Below, piece by piece: positions 1 to 24,949 of a stretch of 64,000 nt of DNA; the stretch's first letter is position 1, and every line of letters begins with the position of its first letter. Below the pieces are notes generated by a model, which did not search any database, had not been told where the DNA came from, and saw only the letters and a program-made list of their open reading frames with translations. A program made the position numbers and the translations under genes. Source of the DNA: Cristatella mucedo (taxonomy: Eukaryota; Bryozoa; Phylactolaemata; Cristatellidae); the NCBI GenBank assembly GCA_009760855.2, contig WPIO01000001.1, positions 16,873,501 through 16,937,500 of the forward strand. Reading direction: 5' to 3'.

Positions 1-650
1 GCGACTAAGCAGCTTCGGGTGAGCATTCGGTCGCCAACAAAATTAATCTCACGCAACAGAGAGAAAGCAAAAGGCACAGCTAAGTCAACGGCAGTCGAGG
101 AAATAAGTAGCATGGAAGTAGCAGCGTAGGACGGCTGGAAAGAAGGAAAGAATGTGGCAGAATAGGCAGCAGGAGAGAAAGTGTCGTTGCTCAAGAATCG
201 CAGACATGAGTTCCAAGGTCAAGGACCAGCAGAGCAAACGCCTCGGCCACTATCATTCTGTAAGTGATACAACAAAACAACTAATTTATAGTCCTGAGAT
301 AACTTGAGGGGAGGCACAAGGCGGCTGAAAGAGCTGCAAAAGTTCACCGGGGTATGACGGAGCCTAACCATTTGGTGTGCATTGAGGATCAGTGTAAGAA
401 TTTTGCTTTCAATACATTGATCAACAGGAAGCCGTCACAGCTCCATCAGCAAAAGAGACACACGGCCGACTTTCTTGAATTTTTTAAACTTGGCAGCCAC
501 ATTCAGCACCAACTGCAGAGGTGTGATTGATCTGACTGGCAATGCATCGACATGGGGGCAATGCACTTCCTACGAGGATGGCCGATTCAACCATCAATCT
601 GACATAGTCCCGAAGGATCCAGGCAAGTGAACAGTAAGAAGCAGGAAGAC
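1..650 (-). repeat. LINE family 2 fragment, decayed
   Basis: The stretch aligns by eye with the better copy at 18780-19290. Shared landmarks are the 'cattcggt.gccaacag' block, the 'gcagcaggagagaaagtgtcgttg' region and the 'aggaccagcagagcaaa' region. Read on the minus strand it is the C-terminal part of a non-LTR retrotransposon polyprotein, where such elements have 'AGPRLWNSLP'-like motifs. It is broken by stops. The right end is approximate. It lies inside the FOXO intron 3. Confidence 0.6.
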
Positions 651-1195
651 CAGCAAACAGCAAGGATCATTGGCAAACCTCGTCTCACACAGGTTCACAC
701 GCAAGTGCACTTTAACAAAATCTAACCAGCCCATGATCACGATCGCAGCAGCAGGCCCTAAGGTGCCAGCAAGGACAGAGTCCCCTTAGTGAGAGCTGGA
801 TCCTAGCGGGCAGCTCCACCCGGCAGAAGCATCTGGCCGTAGTAGAACGGCAAGCCAAAAGAATGGAATGCCACATAACTTCGTTAAGGAATCGGGCTGG
901 CAAAAGCAGCAGCTAGGCTCGGCGGCCGTACACGTTCCAAGCGATTCCGGGACACAGTTGGCCGCATGTCTATGCAATGCGCAGGGTACTGTCGGCGGTC
1001 CTGCCAAGAGCAGCCATGCAGGCCGCAGAGGCTCCGACCAGAACCCAAAATTGCAAGCGGAAGTCAATCGTGTCTCGAGGCAGATTGGGGCAACCTCAGG
1101 AGGAAAGCGCGTAGCAAGCGAAAAGCACACGGGGCAGCAGAGCGCCTGCACGCAGGCGCACGAAAAAAATGATGACACACATTGACAGCACTCAC
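651..1195 (-). other. FOXO intron 3, part
   Basis: The donor of FOXO exon 3 (minus-strand GTGAGT, 1195-1190) opens this intron, which runs off the window or to an exon outside it. No forkhead C-terminal exon, third AKT site or transactivation motif is visible in any frame between 1 and 1195. Nothing else recognisable is seen. Confidence 0.6.
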
Positions 1196-14125
<12,930 letters not shown>

Positions 14126-14984
14126 CTTGATCAAAGGCGCTCGCGGGCGGCCTCGGGGCCGCTCTGGCGACGTAGAACCTCCTTCCCGCGGCGCTTATCC
14201 GAACTGCGGCGTATCCAGCAGGCGGCGATGGCTCACGCAGCGTTGGCGAAACGAACTAGCGCCATTTGTGCATATAAACGACGGTCGGTACGCTACTGAC
14301 TCACGATATACAGGTTCATCAAGGTCACGAGAGTGACGTTTACGAGCTCACGTGACCGCCCCGGTCAGCCCGAGGTCCCACGTAACCTGGCCGTCGCCCG
14401 GTAGCACGCTATTGGTTAACGACTTGCTCTCCTTCTCTGCGCGCAGATTGCTCTCGAAAAATTAAACCTCACGTTGGAGCACTCGCAAACTGCGGGTGCT
14501 TTCCACGTCCGCAGGACTAGCAACCGCCCGAGGACGTTATCTAGGCTAATCCTCTCTTCCAGCTGGCGACCGGAAGAGCGTTGGCGACAGTTACGCCAGC
14601 GTCGGAGACGCTGGCCCGCCGAGCGTGATGTGTAGCTCTACCCTTCTCGCGATCCAGCAAGCTCCTTCACCCTTTAAGTCGGCGCAGTGGCGTGCGCGCG
14701 CGCGCGATGCTATGAAGGCGCGCAGCGGCTCCGGAGCCGAACTCTTTATCACAACCGGAATGAACGAAACAGTGCTAGACCCCAGAGGCGCGAGGCCGAA
14801 CGCTGGCTGGCCGAAAGCAGAGCCCCGAAGCGCCGCTGGCGAGTCGCGGGAGCAGCTTCGACTGCACGCCGGCACGCCGCAAATAGCAGAGCGCGACAGC
14901 AATCGACATTATTGGCCCGTGCATGCCGCAGAGACAAGTTCGTGCGCCTTCGCAATGGATCCGACTCGACATTCCCTAGCGCTA
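14126..14984 (-). promoter_or_regulatory. CpG-rich 5' flank and probable promoter/5' UTR of FOXO
   Basis: CpG dinucleotides are dense from about 13600 to 15300, unlike the flanking DNA, as at CpG-type promoters. No convincing TATA box is placed for the minus strand. A 14.6-15.35 kb plus-strand ORF here ends in a decayed LINE and is not a gene. Confidence 0.5.
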
Positions 14985-15310
14985 TTCCATCGCACCGTTA
15001 AGTCTGTGCTTCACTGGCTCCTAGTTAAGTACAGAAACGACTTCAATATTCTACATCTGGCCTACGGATCACTTCACTCGCCTGCACCAGCCTACGCTAT
15101 CCGACCTCATTGCTCCGCTCCAGTGTGCTCGCGCACCGCCCGTCCTATCCTGCCGGACGAGTTGCCGTGTCGCGCCCTAAATTGTAATCTCGTGTGTTCG
15201 AGCCTTAAGCTCGTGCGCACCGAAAGTCTGAAACTCGCTTCTGGCTGCTTTCGCCGCTTACGCTTGACTTCAAAACGTTGTAGTCAGCTTTCCCTACGCC
15301 CCAGTGAACC
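14985..15310 (+). repeat. Decayed LINE C-terminal fragment
   Basis: The translation contains SVLHWLLVKYRNDFNILHLA followed by SLHSPAPAYAI. This is the counterpart of the LINE 1 LHWLPVKQRIDF...SLHSLAPAYLSD stretch, but divergent. Confidence 0.6.
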
Positions 15311-16160
15311 GGTTTTTCTTTGTCTTTGTGCCTTTTGCGTCCTTGCCTGAGAACTAGTTGTTATGTCCGCGAAAGCTCTCGCTAGTTTGGGTAGCGGCAA
15401 ACGCGTGCAATGTGAAAAGACCAGAAGCTGGCAATACGCCTATGGTAAAACACAGCACTCAATATTCCGCACGCAGCGCTAACAACAACACCGTATTAGT
15501 AAAAGCACAATGATAGCCTGTATTCTACAACTGACACACCCTGATGACTTCCTGCTGACTCGCTAACAGACTCACAGCAGTTCTGCGCTAGATTCACCGA
15601 TCGACAGACCGTTACTCCAAGAACCAGCCAGCGACTGCGGTCTGGCTCAAGCCTGACATAGTAGCCGCCAGGTCATAAGTCAAAATAACCGCTATCATAC
15701 ATAATCGTACCTATTCTGCTCACAAGTCTCAGCTTTGCGCGGCCATCTCATAAGCGTCCAACCTCAGTGGCATAGCCCATAGCTCTCAATCGAGGCTCAG
15801 CTGTCAAGCTTGTAGCTCATAATCTCGGGGAATTGCATAGCGACACTCGTGAAGGTCTATAAGTGCCTTCTTGTGCATTTGCCTATGCTTGTCTAAGAAC
15901 GATACCTTAGATCTAAGATAACTTGCTTATTCATCGTTATTGCTTCTCTTGCAGGTCGATACAAAGCTCCCGGATGGAGATGACATGGTTCTCTTAGGCT
16001 GCAATGCAGAAGAAGTAGTTGTATTTAAAAAGAAGTAAAGCTACGTTTAATGGGACTTTAGGTTTCAAATCAGTGAGTTGCACGCCGCCGCTGAAACTAT
16101 GGAGTTCTAGATCAACTAGATGACTGCCTAAATATTTTTGCGGCCCCGACAAGTTGGCTG
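15311..16160. other. Intergenic, nothing recognised
   Basis: Read on both strands; only short unconvincing ORFs are seen, with no repeat family recognised. Confidence 0.5.
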
Positions 16161-16165
16161 CCCTG

Positions 16166-16168
<3 letters not shown>

Positions 16169-16250
<82 letters not shown>
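16169..16250. repeat. (CA)n then (TA)n microsatellite
   Basis: About 26 CA repeats followed by about 14 TA repeats. It abuts the left inverted-repeat arm at 16256. Confidence 0.95.
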
Positions 16251-16257
<7 letters not shown>

Positions 16258-16285
16258 ACCCTTGCGTAGAGCTGTATATATATAT

Positions 16286-17062
16286 AATAATAATAATAAT
16301 AATAATTCACTTGATAAAGCGCCTTCAGAGAACTTAATATCTCTCTAGGCGCTTTACATTTGCTGTAAAGTGAAATACAATTGAATGGTAAGTAAAATCA
16401 TGCTTGAAAAACAAACGAAATGAATAATATGGTTAGGGGTGACTTGCACAGGGTCAGCATGCAAATGTGGTTAGTGGCAGCATGCACAGTGTCAGCACGC
16501 ATAAGCACATCAAAGACGAATCACAGGGACCCACTAAATGCTGTCCTAAATAGGTGTGTTTTTAGGTTCCTTTTAAATGTGGTCAGGTCAGGGGATGTTT
16601 TGACGCAGGTCGGGAGGGAGTTCCAGGCTTTGGGAGCATATGAACTAAATGCACGGTCTCCAAAGGATTTAAGGTTTGTATGAGGTATTTCTAGACTGTT
16701 GGATTCCGAAAAGCGGGTGGTACGATGCTTGGCCTGATGGGGGAGTATGTCGGAGAGATAGGCTGGAGCCATAGAATGAAGGGACCTAAAAGTTAGCGAC
16801 AAAACCTTGAAGTCAATCCGTTGCTTGACTGGTAGCCAGTGCAGGTCGGCGAGAAGTGGAGTAATGTGGCAACTGCGACGCTCACGACAGACAAGCCTAG
16901 CTGCAGAGTTTTGCACAAGTTGCAATCGCCTGATCGCACATGCTGGTAGGCCAGTAAGCAGTGAGTTGCAGAAGTCGAGACGGGATGTCACGAATGCATG
17001 AACTAACTTGGACGTGGTATCTTTATCTAAACAAGCCCAAATTTTAGCAATGTTATGAAGCT
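16286..17062 (-). repeat. LINE family 1, 5'-truncated, mostly intact C-terminal ORF
   Basis: The minus-strand reading frame at 17084-16521 includes LDFCNSLLTGLPACAIRRLQ, VQNSAARLVCRERRSCHITP, LHWLPVKQRIDFKVLSLTF and APKAWNSLPTCV. This is the C-terminal segment that follows the reverse transcriptase in L2/CR1-type LINEs. At the other end are the 3' hairpin (16316-16350) and the ATT tail (16286-16306). The RT catalytic core is missing. Confidence 0.9.
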
Positions 17063-17170
17063 GAAAAAATATATATATATGCATATATATATATATATAT
17101 ATATATCTATATATATATATATATGCATATATATATATATATATATATATCTATATATATATATATATAC
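17063..17170. repeat. (TA)n with periodic GCAT/CTAT interruptions
   Basis: A period of about 42 bases is visible: 'gcat' and 'ctat' interruptions recur twice in TA. Confidence 0.9.
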
Positions 17171-17190
17171 ACAGCTCTACGCAAGGGTAC

Positions 17191-18779
17191 GGCCACCCTG
17201 TGCTAATAGACTGTAGGAGACTTCTGTGGGCTGAAGAGGGGAGTAGCAATACAATTACTACAATAAATCTTGGGGTTTGTCAAGAGTGGTAAGTAGAACT
17301 GGTTCAAGCCACGGTTGAAGCCTGTTTTGTAAGATTAATTAACGAGAAGTACGGAGTGGGAAGCCATTGGCTAGGAGTTTACACAACAGACTGGTACTGG
17401 CTGCATGTAGCGTGAAAGTACCTGGTGCCTTAGCCTTGAATGTCTATTCGCTTAATAAAGAAAACTTTCTTCATGCGCTGGTAATTGCCAAGGCTGAACT
17501 TGTAAATAGCATAACTTACTTTCAGACTAATATTGTGAGGACTGCTGAGGTGACGTACTACTGCTCGGATGTTGGTCAAGCTGCTTTGATCATGCTGCTG
17601 ATGATGTTTGTTCTATTATTTGTGTATTATAGTAACCGGGTGACGCTGCTGATGATCACCCGTGTTTTAACAGTGAGGATGCATAGAGTATGCCGATACT
17701 TTACAAAGACGCAGCATAAGTGTCTTTCGCGCTTTCAACATTTTGACGGTTCATGTTTACGTATTTCTGTCTACTTGTTGATACTATTGTTGTCGATGAT
17801 TGCTACTATGTCTACCTGGTCAATTCTAAGGCTGTACCTTAAAGATAGTACAAATAACAATACATTTGATCTGGCACCCTTAGAGAATTCAATCTCTTTT
17901 TAAGCCTTTTAAGATTTGAACTTGTTGAATGAAACTCCACGATCTTCGCATTCCCGCATGTCAACCAACTTTGTGCGTTTAAGGCCTTGCACAGTCTGCT
18001 GGATCGGCGAGTAGTAAAAGAAATTGCATTAAAAACTTTGCTTCAACTCGCAGCAACACAATCGTTCACAGCATTTTAAATGTCTGACGGTTGGCGTACG
18101 CTCAGCTAAATAAGATCTGCTGCACACTGTCAATCGTATCCCTCAGACTGTCTAACTCAATGTAGTGTCGACGAGGTTCGATTGGCGAGACTATGCTACA
18201 AACGTAGGCACGATGTATTAGACAGGATACGCAATCGTTCGTGCAACGCAGCCGAGCCGAGGCGGTGTTACTCCTCCTCACGGTACCTTAAGCGACGTGG
18301 TGGGGTGGGGCCGAAGTCGAAGTCGAAGGCGAAGCTGATTAAGCGTTTGCGCGAGCGTCTCAAGTCAAGCGAAGTACTGGTGCCTCAATGCTTGCGAAGC
18401 CGGTGATTGGAGCATCGAAGCCCAGCTCAGCGAAGCGGTGGCTGTTGGTGATGAAGACAGCCAGCAGACAGCAGCTCTAGCAGTAGCTGCGAAGAAATCA
18501 TCAGTAGGGGGAGATCCTGGGCGGAAATCCTGTACATTCAGAGCCTGTTGAGGCGGCGAGGTGCCAACAGTGAAGCCCACCATACATAGACTTTAGTATT
18601 GGGTTTCTTTGTTATTAACCTATGCCGGTCGGTTTCGTCGGATATAGACCATAGGCTAAGGATTAAGCGCTGAAACGGGCTGGTATTAATCGGACCTCCG
18701 TTATGGCTTCCGGATTTAGCGGTCTCTGAATTATCAGGATTAAGGACCACAAGTATAATAATGTAGCTAAGCCAAAATG
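17191..18779. other. Intergenic; LINE 1 tail remnant at about 17850-17910
   Basis: The LINE 1 3'-end complement 'ttgatctggcacccttagag' is seen, followed by 'aattcaatctcttttta' (minus orientation). A 178-codon plus-strand frame (17367-17903) runs into this remnant and is probably fortuitous. Nothing else is recognised. Confidence 0.5.
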
Positions 18780-19290
18780 TAATGTCGATTATCTCTGTCT
18801 GCAACTCTACAAAGCCTCAAAGACTATGTGGGTGTTAAGCAGGAGAGTTTTGTATAGCGCACTCAAAGCCTAAAGGGCTTTTCGGTACGCATTCGGTGGC
18901 CAACAGACTTCATCTCACGCAAAAAAGAGAAAGTGAAAAGCATAGTAGAGTCAGGAGATCAGTTGAAGGGGGTGAGTAGCATGCAAGTAGCAGCTCAGGA
19001 TGGATGGAAGGGATGTGCCATAGTCGGCAGCAGGAGAGTAGTTGTCGTTGCGTAAGAATCGGGTGGAAGCGAGTTCCACAGCCTAGGACCAGCAGAGTAA
19101 AAGCTTATGTCGCCAACGGTCTTGTAGCGAAGGAGCAGAACAGCTAATTTATTGTCCGTGGGGGACTTGAGGGCACGAGGAGGCTGAAACTGGCGCAGCA
19201 GTCCAGCTACATATAAGGGGGCCAAGCCGTGGCAGGCCTTTTGGCCAGCGTAAGAACTAAGCATTGCCATTTAATCAATACCTCGTCAGT
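18780..19290 (-). repeat. LINE family 2, 5'-truncated copy
   Basis: The minus-strand frame (19270-18995) reads GLAPLYVAGLLRQF, then SFYSAGPRLWNSLPPD, the C-terminal module of an L2/CR1-like LINE distinct from family 1. The 3' UTR continues to about 18780 with the diagnostic 'ctatacaaaactctcctgc' and 'aacacccacatagtc' blocks (minus strand). Confidence 0.8.
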
Positions 19291-19985
19291 CATTTTCAGC
19301 CTCCTATACGTAAATATGTGGCACTTGCTCTGTGCAATGTGGAGCCCGAAAACACACGGAATAATTATTATTGTTATTACTATTGAGGTGGAGGCAATAT
19401 CGACTGCAGTGGCGCTCCGTAATTCGGCAGTATATTGCTGGCATGCGCGACGCTGCGTCTGCTTGGCCTTGCTTCGAGACGCTAGTTCCAGAAGTACGAT
19501 TTCGCTAGGAGTGCGGAGGCATAGCACGCGTTAAGTGCCCTGTTGTGTGGAGCTACTGTAATTCCATAGCCGCAGCAGACGTTTTTAAAACTCTGCAAAA
19601 GCTGGCGATCATGTGATAGGTGGTGCCACGTAGAGGCTTCGGAAAGAAAGTGCAAACATAGCTTTCCAAATGCAACACTCATTTCTGCTGGCTTGGTTCC
19701 CAGCGAATTTTATTGTTCGTCCTTTCTGAGCTGCTGCCTCCAGCACTTCTGCACGTTTAAAAAAGCGATCCGCAAGAGAGATTTCCAACCCCCTGCGTAT
19801 GGCGGAAAGAAAACCTCGTCGATGTTCCATATTAAATGACGCAGCGTCCATTAAACTTCTGGAAAAATACAACGCACAGTACTGCGGAAAAAAGGCCTGT
19901 GTAGTTTTAGCACCTTCAACGTAAAAGCTAAGCGAGCAGATTGTTTGGTATAACAGTTTGACAATCGCACATAAAATGAAGTAAA
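19291..19985. other. Intergenic, nothing recognised
   Basis: A 141-codon minus-strand frame reaches into this stretch but starts inside the SINE B copy at 19986-20110 and uses a non-ATG first codon, so it is not called. Confidence 0.45.
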
Positions 19986-20110
19986 GACCAGCTGATTTAA
20001 AAGGCTCACTGATATGGCGGCAGAAGAGCCTCAATGGGTATAGCTATAGCTTGCAGTGGGAAATGATGGGTTCAGCCGCTACAGGATTCGAATACCGCAC
20101 TGACATGGGC
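19986..20110 (-). repeat. SINE family B
   Basis: On the minus strand, the B-box-like GGTATTCGAATCCTGTAGCG is followed by the body and the tail 'gaggctcttctgccgccata'. Confidence 0.65.
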
Positions 20111-20640
20111 CTGACATGCACTGACAGACAAGCAATCTCTGATGCCTGCTGGCTTCCATTCTAAAAGTAGGGAGGGACAGAGGTCTGTCCGCACGATCGC
20201 ACGCACGAGGTGCGAGCGAGGTCAGCCCAAAGCGTTCGAGCAGTAAGCCGAGCTTGTCTGCTCACCATTTCCATCATCTGCAAAGCATTGACGTCAACCG
20301 ACGCCCACGCTAGTTATTCTTACAAGAAGGGGAGCGGCAGACACAACATACTGATTGGATAGACTATTCTGTGCCGGTCGATGGCCGCGGTCGCTTCGAA
20401 ATGCGATCCATTAATAGCAGCAGCAGCGGCCTGCTAATAGAAACGCGAAGCTTCGTCTGGGTTCCATGCTCTGCTCTGCCACTGTGAAGAGCAGCTCTTG
20501 GACCTATCCATTGTGTGTTCTTGGGCCCGGGTTCTACGCTCACCTTCAGTCATAGGAAGGTCAGGACTTCTCAAGCTTTTGGTGTACCTCTCTATATATG
20601 GCTCAGGAGCTGCTAGTATTCTCTCTTCGATATCTGCTCT
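20111..20640. other. Intergenic, nothing recognised
   Basis: No repeat family or coding exon was recognised on either strand. Confidence 0.4.
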
Positions 20641-20845
20641 CAGACCCGGGGCCGTACGCCAGGGTTAAGGTGCTTGCACTCCACGACCGCAATCGTGGGT
20701 TCGAGACCAGCGGCGGGCAATCCTGTATTCCCCCCCCCCGTGCAAGAGGTGGTAATCGCCAGCGAGGCTGTTCTGCCGCTATACAAATGAAGCTCTTAAA
20801 TCCGCTCACATTAAGCCTTTTAAGCCACCAGCCTAGCAATTAACG
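20641..20845 (+). repeat. SINE family B
   Basis: The B box GTGGGTTCGAGACC (20695-20708) is followed by a C10 run, the body 'gtggtaatcgcc' and the tail 'ggctgttctgccgctataca'. A TA-rich stretch follows at 20880-20950. Confidence 0.75.
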
Positions 20846-21949
20846 CTCGTAGCACTGTTTAGGCTGTCTGTTACATGCATACATATATATATATATATGT
20901 ATATATATTACATAATATATATAATATAATATAATATATATAAATACATGAAATTCGTCTACATCGCACCAGCCAATGGTCGGTTGAAAAGACCCGTGGA
21001 GCATAAAACGCACATTCCTAGTAACTCACTTGATTTAATTCGAGCGAATCTCTCAACATTCTTTTGCAGCTTCGCTACGGAGCTCGGTTCAACAAACCCG
21101 ATCGCCGATTTCGCTGTTCGTAAGTTGTCAAAGAGTGGACCGAGGGAGCGCCGACGCTCTGCACGAAGTGGAAGCTGGGGGAAGGATGTATGATCATGAG
21201 ATTCAATTTGAAATGAATTATGAAATGTGAAAGCGAGGATTATACGGTAATAAACATATGGCAATACATATGATTTAGCACATTCAGTGCACTCCCATAC
21301 TCTGGCATGTTCTTTCTCAGTGCTTTCGTGGGCGGATGCCTCTTCTTGCTAGTTTGTTTGTATGACTAGCTGATGAGCGTTCGGTTATGACCTTGCTTGG
21401 TCGCCATTTGGTTAGGGTTGTTTGCCCTGAAACGTGAATGAACAGGAGCCAAGTAACGAGCACACGGAACACGCACTGCAATTCATAACGTCGTCGAGCA
21501 CACTGCTATGGGAACCGGAAGTCGTCGTGTTGCGATCTCGACGACAACCGCTGACTAAGAGACTACTGTTAGGGAGTGGCAGATGCGAGGACTCGCCTCA
21601 GATAAATTCTACTTGTGAGAGATATTAAACCAGATGCCTAATCAAAAGAGCAGTTTTCTATCTTGTGGGTAATGTATTTTAGGATCTGCTCGTTATGCTA
21701 TAATTCCACAAGGCAGAAACTATTTCTTCCACCCGGTATCGTTATGTTATTTAAATATTATTTGTAACCTGCAACGGATTACGCGATACTTTCTGCAAAG
21801 CATAATGGGGCAAAGGGCTGAGCTCAAAAAGCTGCCTCGAAAACGAAGGTTCATTTCCGGTGACCTGAAACGGTCAGCTTTTGACTAGTTATTAAGTATT
21901 AAAAACTTGCGCAATATATCGGGTCATCATCATCTTCACGAGCTCATTT
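20846..21949. other. Intergenic; TA run 20880-20950, otherwise nothing recognised
   Basis: TA-rich DNA is followed by unique-looking sequence with only short ORFs. Confidence 0.45.
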
Positions 21950-22130
21950 GGTGAGTCGTAATGGCTCACTAGGTAAGGCGGTTGCTTTTCACGACCTCGG
22001 CCCCGAGGTCGTGGGTTCGAATCCTGTGGTGGGCGATTCTTTATCGCCACTGCAAGCGGTGGTGATAGCCACCAATGCTCTTCTATCGTTATAAAAAATA
22101 GGCTGTTAAATCAGCTAGTATTTATTTATT
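21950..22130 (+). repeat. SINE family B, best full-length copy
   Basis: The A-box-like TGGCTCACTAGG (21962-21973) is about 40 bases before the B box GTGGGTTCGAATCC (22011-22024), as in tRNA-derived pol III promoters. Then come the body 'gcgattctttatcgccactg' and 'gcggtggtgatagcc', and the tail 'gctcttctatcgttataaaa'. The 3' end is TTTA-rich. Confidence 0.85.
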
Positions 22131-22984
22131 TTATTTTATTTCATGCACCACCGGTATATACGAGCCCAATATGTAATTAAAGACTACTAGATATAAATTG
22201 TTAGCAGATTGTCACGCGAAGGCTTCAAATGGTATTGAGTATGGCCATTTCTTCTAACAATGCGCGGTTTCCGTTTGTATGCCTTCTCACAACCGATACT
22301 GCTTATACGACTCAGTTACCGCGCTTCGAGGCGCTACTTTAACCAGTCATACGGTTGCAACTTCTTGCACTATTTGGGCACAGAGTTTTGATGAGAAGAA
22401 ACTCAGTTCGCAGCATTCTGCTGCAGACAAAGCAGTGCAACTTTTCAGTACGCCATGAAGTAGTGCGATATGTGCACGGTCGTGCGGTCGGGACGACAGC
22501 TGACGGCCACGTCATAACCAGACAAGCCCCACGCCCATCGTGCTCTGCTCGAAGGAGCCGCGGCGAGTGCCAAATTTGCGATAGTTTCTGGCTACTTATG
22601 GCACTACGGCCAGACAAGGATGCCGTAGAAGTTGAGCACACATCCCGCGTAAGGTGAGACACTACGTTTGTTGCTGAACAGTTTTATAAATGAGCTCATA
22701 GATGACTCTATTGCAGGCGGTGGTCCTAGAACGTGCAGCTCCTTTAAATACAGGAGCTATTTACTTTCCAGTCTCTCGCTAAAGGGAAGGAGCGGAAAAG
22801 CCCTGGCGAGAGTTCATTGGACGCTATGGGCACAGAGGCCAACTGCATGCATCCGACTTTTATTTTATCGGCGTCTGAAGTGTCCAGCGTCCAGGTAGCC
22901 TGTAATACTGAAGCTCTGGCGCGCTAAATGCCCCAGATTGCGAACGCCGATAGATTATTTGTGGTTCGTCCTTTCGATCACGCT
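22131..22984. other. Intergenic, nothing recognised
   Basis: TTTTA-rich start, then short ORFs only. Confidence 0.4.
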
Positions 22985-23070
22985 TCTTTTGCAGCGTAAG
23001 TAAAGTGCGTAGTAAGAGATTGACTTCTCTGAAGGCGCTAAGCAAATGTATTACTGCTATTATTAATGAA
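22985..23070 (+). repeat. LINE family 1 3' tail
   Basis: Shows the 3' hairpin 'gtgcgtagtaagagattgac' then 'ttctctgaaggcgc', with an ATT-like end. Confidence 0.65.
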
Positions 23071-23886
23071 TTACAATAATTGGAAACCGATGACGTCACA
23101 ACGGTTTGGCGGCTCAAAAGGCCAAGTCGCGTGGTAGTAAGGCAGTTGCGCTCGCGCGTCGGACTGGAGTAGTGCGCCGTGGCTAGTGCTGGACGCCTGC
23201 AGTCCTGTGTGGCCGTCGAAATGACTGTTCAACGCTAAAGCATGGACCGGCTATATCGAGGTATCGGCGCTCTTTACTGCAACCGCCGCGCTCTGCTACC
23301 GTCAGAATACCTGCGCGTTTAGAGAGAAAACATCTGCGAGCCGCTAGCCGTGCTTCAAGGCGCCAAAGCCACCGGTGTTTGTCGCACGTCGGCAAGGCCT
23401 AGTACCGTTACGAGCATTTGGCTTGTGGCGCAATGACCCCAGCGCATAATCTTCAAAGCGCGTCTGTAACAATACGCCAACACTACGCCAGAACAATTTT
23501 TGGTTGTCCATTGCTGAAGACCGACGGCGCGCGCCGCGTGATCTGCCGCCTGTTAAGCTGCGGTTTCAGTCAACGAGTTCAAATCATAAGCTGGAGTAGT
23601 GGCTTCAAGCGTGGGTCCTCAAGTTGCAGACCTAGTGGGTCATTCGCTGTTGTTTGTGTTCAGCAGGCGAGGGGCGTCCTCGTAAGCCAATTTTCCTTAT
23701 AATGACCGAAGGACGAAGCGCCGATATCTTTGAAGCTTGCATGCTAAACAGCAGCCTAGTTTTGTATTTCGACCTTTGCGTTGGCATTGTATAGCAAGGA
23801 TGCTATACAGCTGTGGTTGCGAAGATCGAAACATTGTGGCAAAGAGCGGTATATCTACAGCGAATTCTTCGTTGTTATGTCTGATT
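23071..23886. other. Intergenic, nothing recognised
   Basis: CpG content is above the local average but no exon with splice sites was recognised. Confidence 0.4.
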
Positions 23887-24038
23887 GCTGGTATGGCCCA
23901 ATGGTGTAGGTGCTCGCCCCGATCAAGGTCTGGCCGAGGTAGTAGGCTCGAGCCCCGTGGCATATGTGAAGCGCCTGAATAGAGACTAAATTCTCTTAGG
24001 GCGCTATACGAATGGATTATATTTATTATTATATTATT
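23887..24038 (+). repeat. SINE family A
   Basis: The tRNA-like head (A-box side 'tggcccaatggtgtagg', B-box side 'aggctcgagccccgtgg') is fused to a LINE-1-like hairpin 'gcgcctgaatagagactaaa' followed by 'ttctcttagggcgc', with an ATT-rich end. Confidence 0.85.
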
Positions 24039-24201
24039 TCGCTCGTTGCAAGCCTAACGATCACTAAAACCATCACGCACGCTCGATTTTTTTCGAAGCG
24101 CTTTTCCCTGAACGAACCATTTACCCCTGTTTTGCATTGAATCAAACTTAAAAAAGAAACACCGGATGCCACAAATCCCACCAAGTGCCATCCAATGCGA
24201 A

Positions 24202-24444
<243 letters not shown>

Positions 24445-24639
24445 TCTGTATAATACCACGAGAAGTATACCACGAGAATTAAGCCAGCAGTGGAGTCAAG
24501 CGAAAAAATCGCGACGAATGCCGTCCAATCCGGAAGCTCGTGCCGGTGGTTTGTAAAGGCTAGCCGAAACGAGCAGAGCCCCATAGTAGACAACCCGCAG
24601 AACGGCAGACTTTTCTGCCGCTCGCTGCTGTCGCTTCTT

Positions 24640-24762
24640 GTTCACTGCACGTCTTCTGATTTCTTGTTTTCTGTTTCAGCTTCTTGTTCACTGCACATCA
24701 TTCTTCATCATCTTGTTCACTGCACATCATTCTTCATCATCTTGTTCACTGCACATCATCAC
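24640..24762. repeat. 29-bp minisatellite
   Basis: The unit CTTGTTCACTGCACATCATT + CTTCATCAT is repeated about 2.5 times, preceded by degenerate units. A related 'cttcttgttcac' lies right of the adjacent SINE, suggesting the SINE landed inside the array. Confidence 0.8.
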
Positions 24763-24764
24763 GC

Positions 24765-24910
24765 CTAGCTGGTTTGGTCTAGCGGTTAATGTGCTCGCCC
24801 CGACCAAGGTCTGACTGAGGTCGTGGTCTCGAGCCCCGAGGCATATGTAAAGCGCCTGAATAGAGACTAAGTTCTCTTGGGGCGCTATATAAGTGAATTA
24901 TATATTTATA
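24765..24910 (+). repeat. SINE family A, full-length
   Basis: The A-box side 'tagctggtttggtctagcgg' and B-box side 'gtggtctcgagccccgagg' are followed by the hairpin 'gcgcctgaatagagactaag' + 'ttctcttggggcgc' and a TATTTATA end. Confidence 0.88.
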
Positions 24911-24949
24911 CATATCACATGCTTCTTGTTCACTTCACAGCTGCGCGCA

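Larger units (their letters stand above)
16256..17190. repeat. 20-bp inverted repeats flanking a LINE insertion
   Basis: GTACCCTTGCGTAGAGCTGT at 16256-16275 is exactly reverse-complemented at 17171-17190. TA runs lie immediately inside both arms, and a LINE 1 3' fragment (16288-17062) lies between. This looks like a palindromic TA element opened by a LINE insertion. Confidence 0.75.

Noticed and set aside
14625-15350. 241-codon plus-strand frame beside the FOXO start
   Set aside because: The C-terminal part is a decayed LINE segment and the rest is R/A-rich CpG-island sequence.
17367-17903. 178-codon hydrophobic plus-strand frame
   Set aside because: It runs into a LINE tail remnant, shows no family and has no ordered membrane topology.
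19609-20034. 141-codon minus-strand frame
   Set aside because: It begins inside a SINE B copy with a non-ATG first codon.
21950-22030. Genuine tRNA genes at SINE heads
   Set aside because: The heads have A/B boxes but no complete cloverleaf, and they are always followed by SINE bodies.
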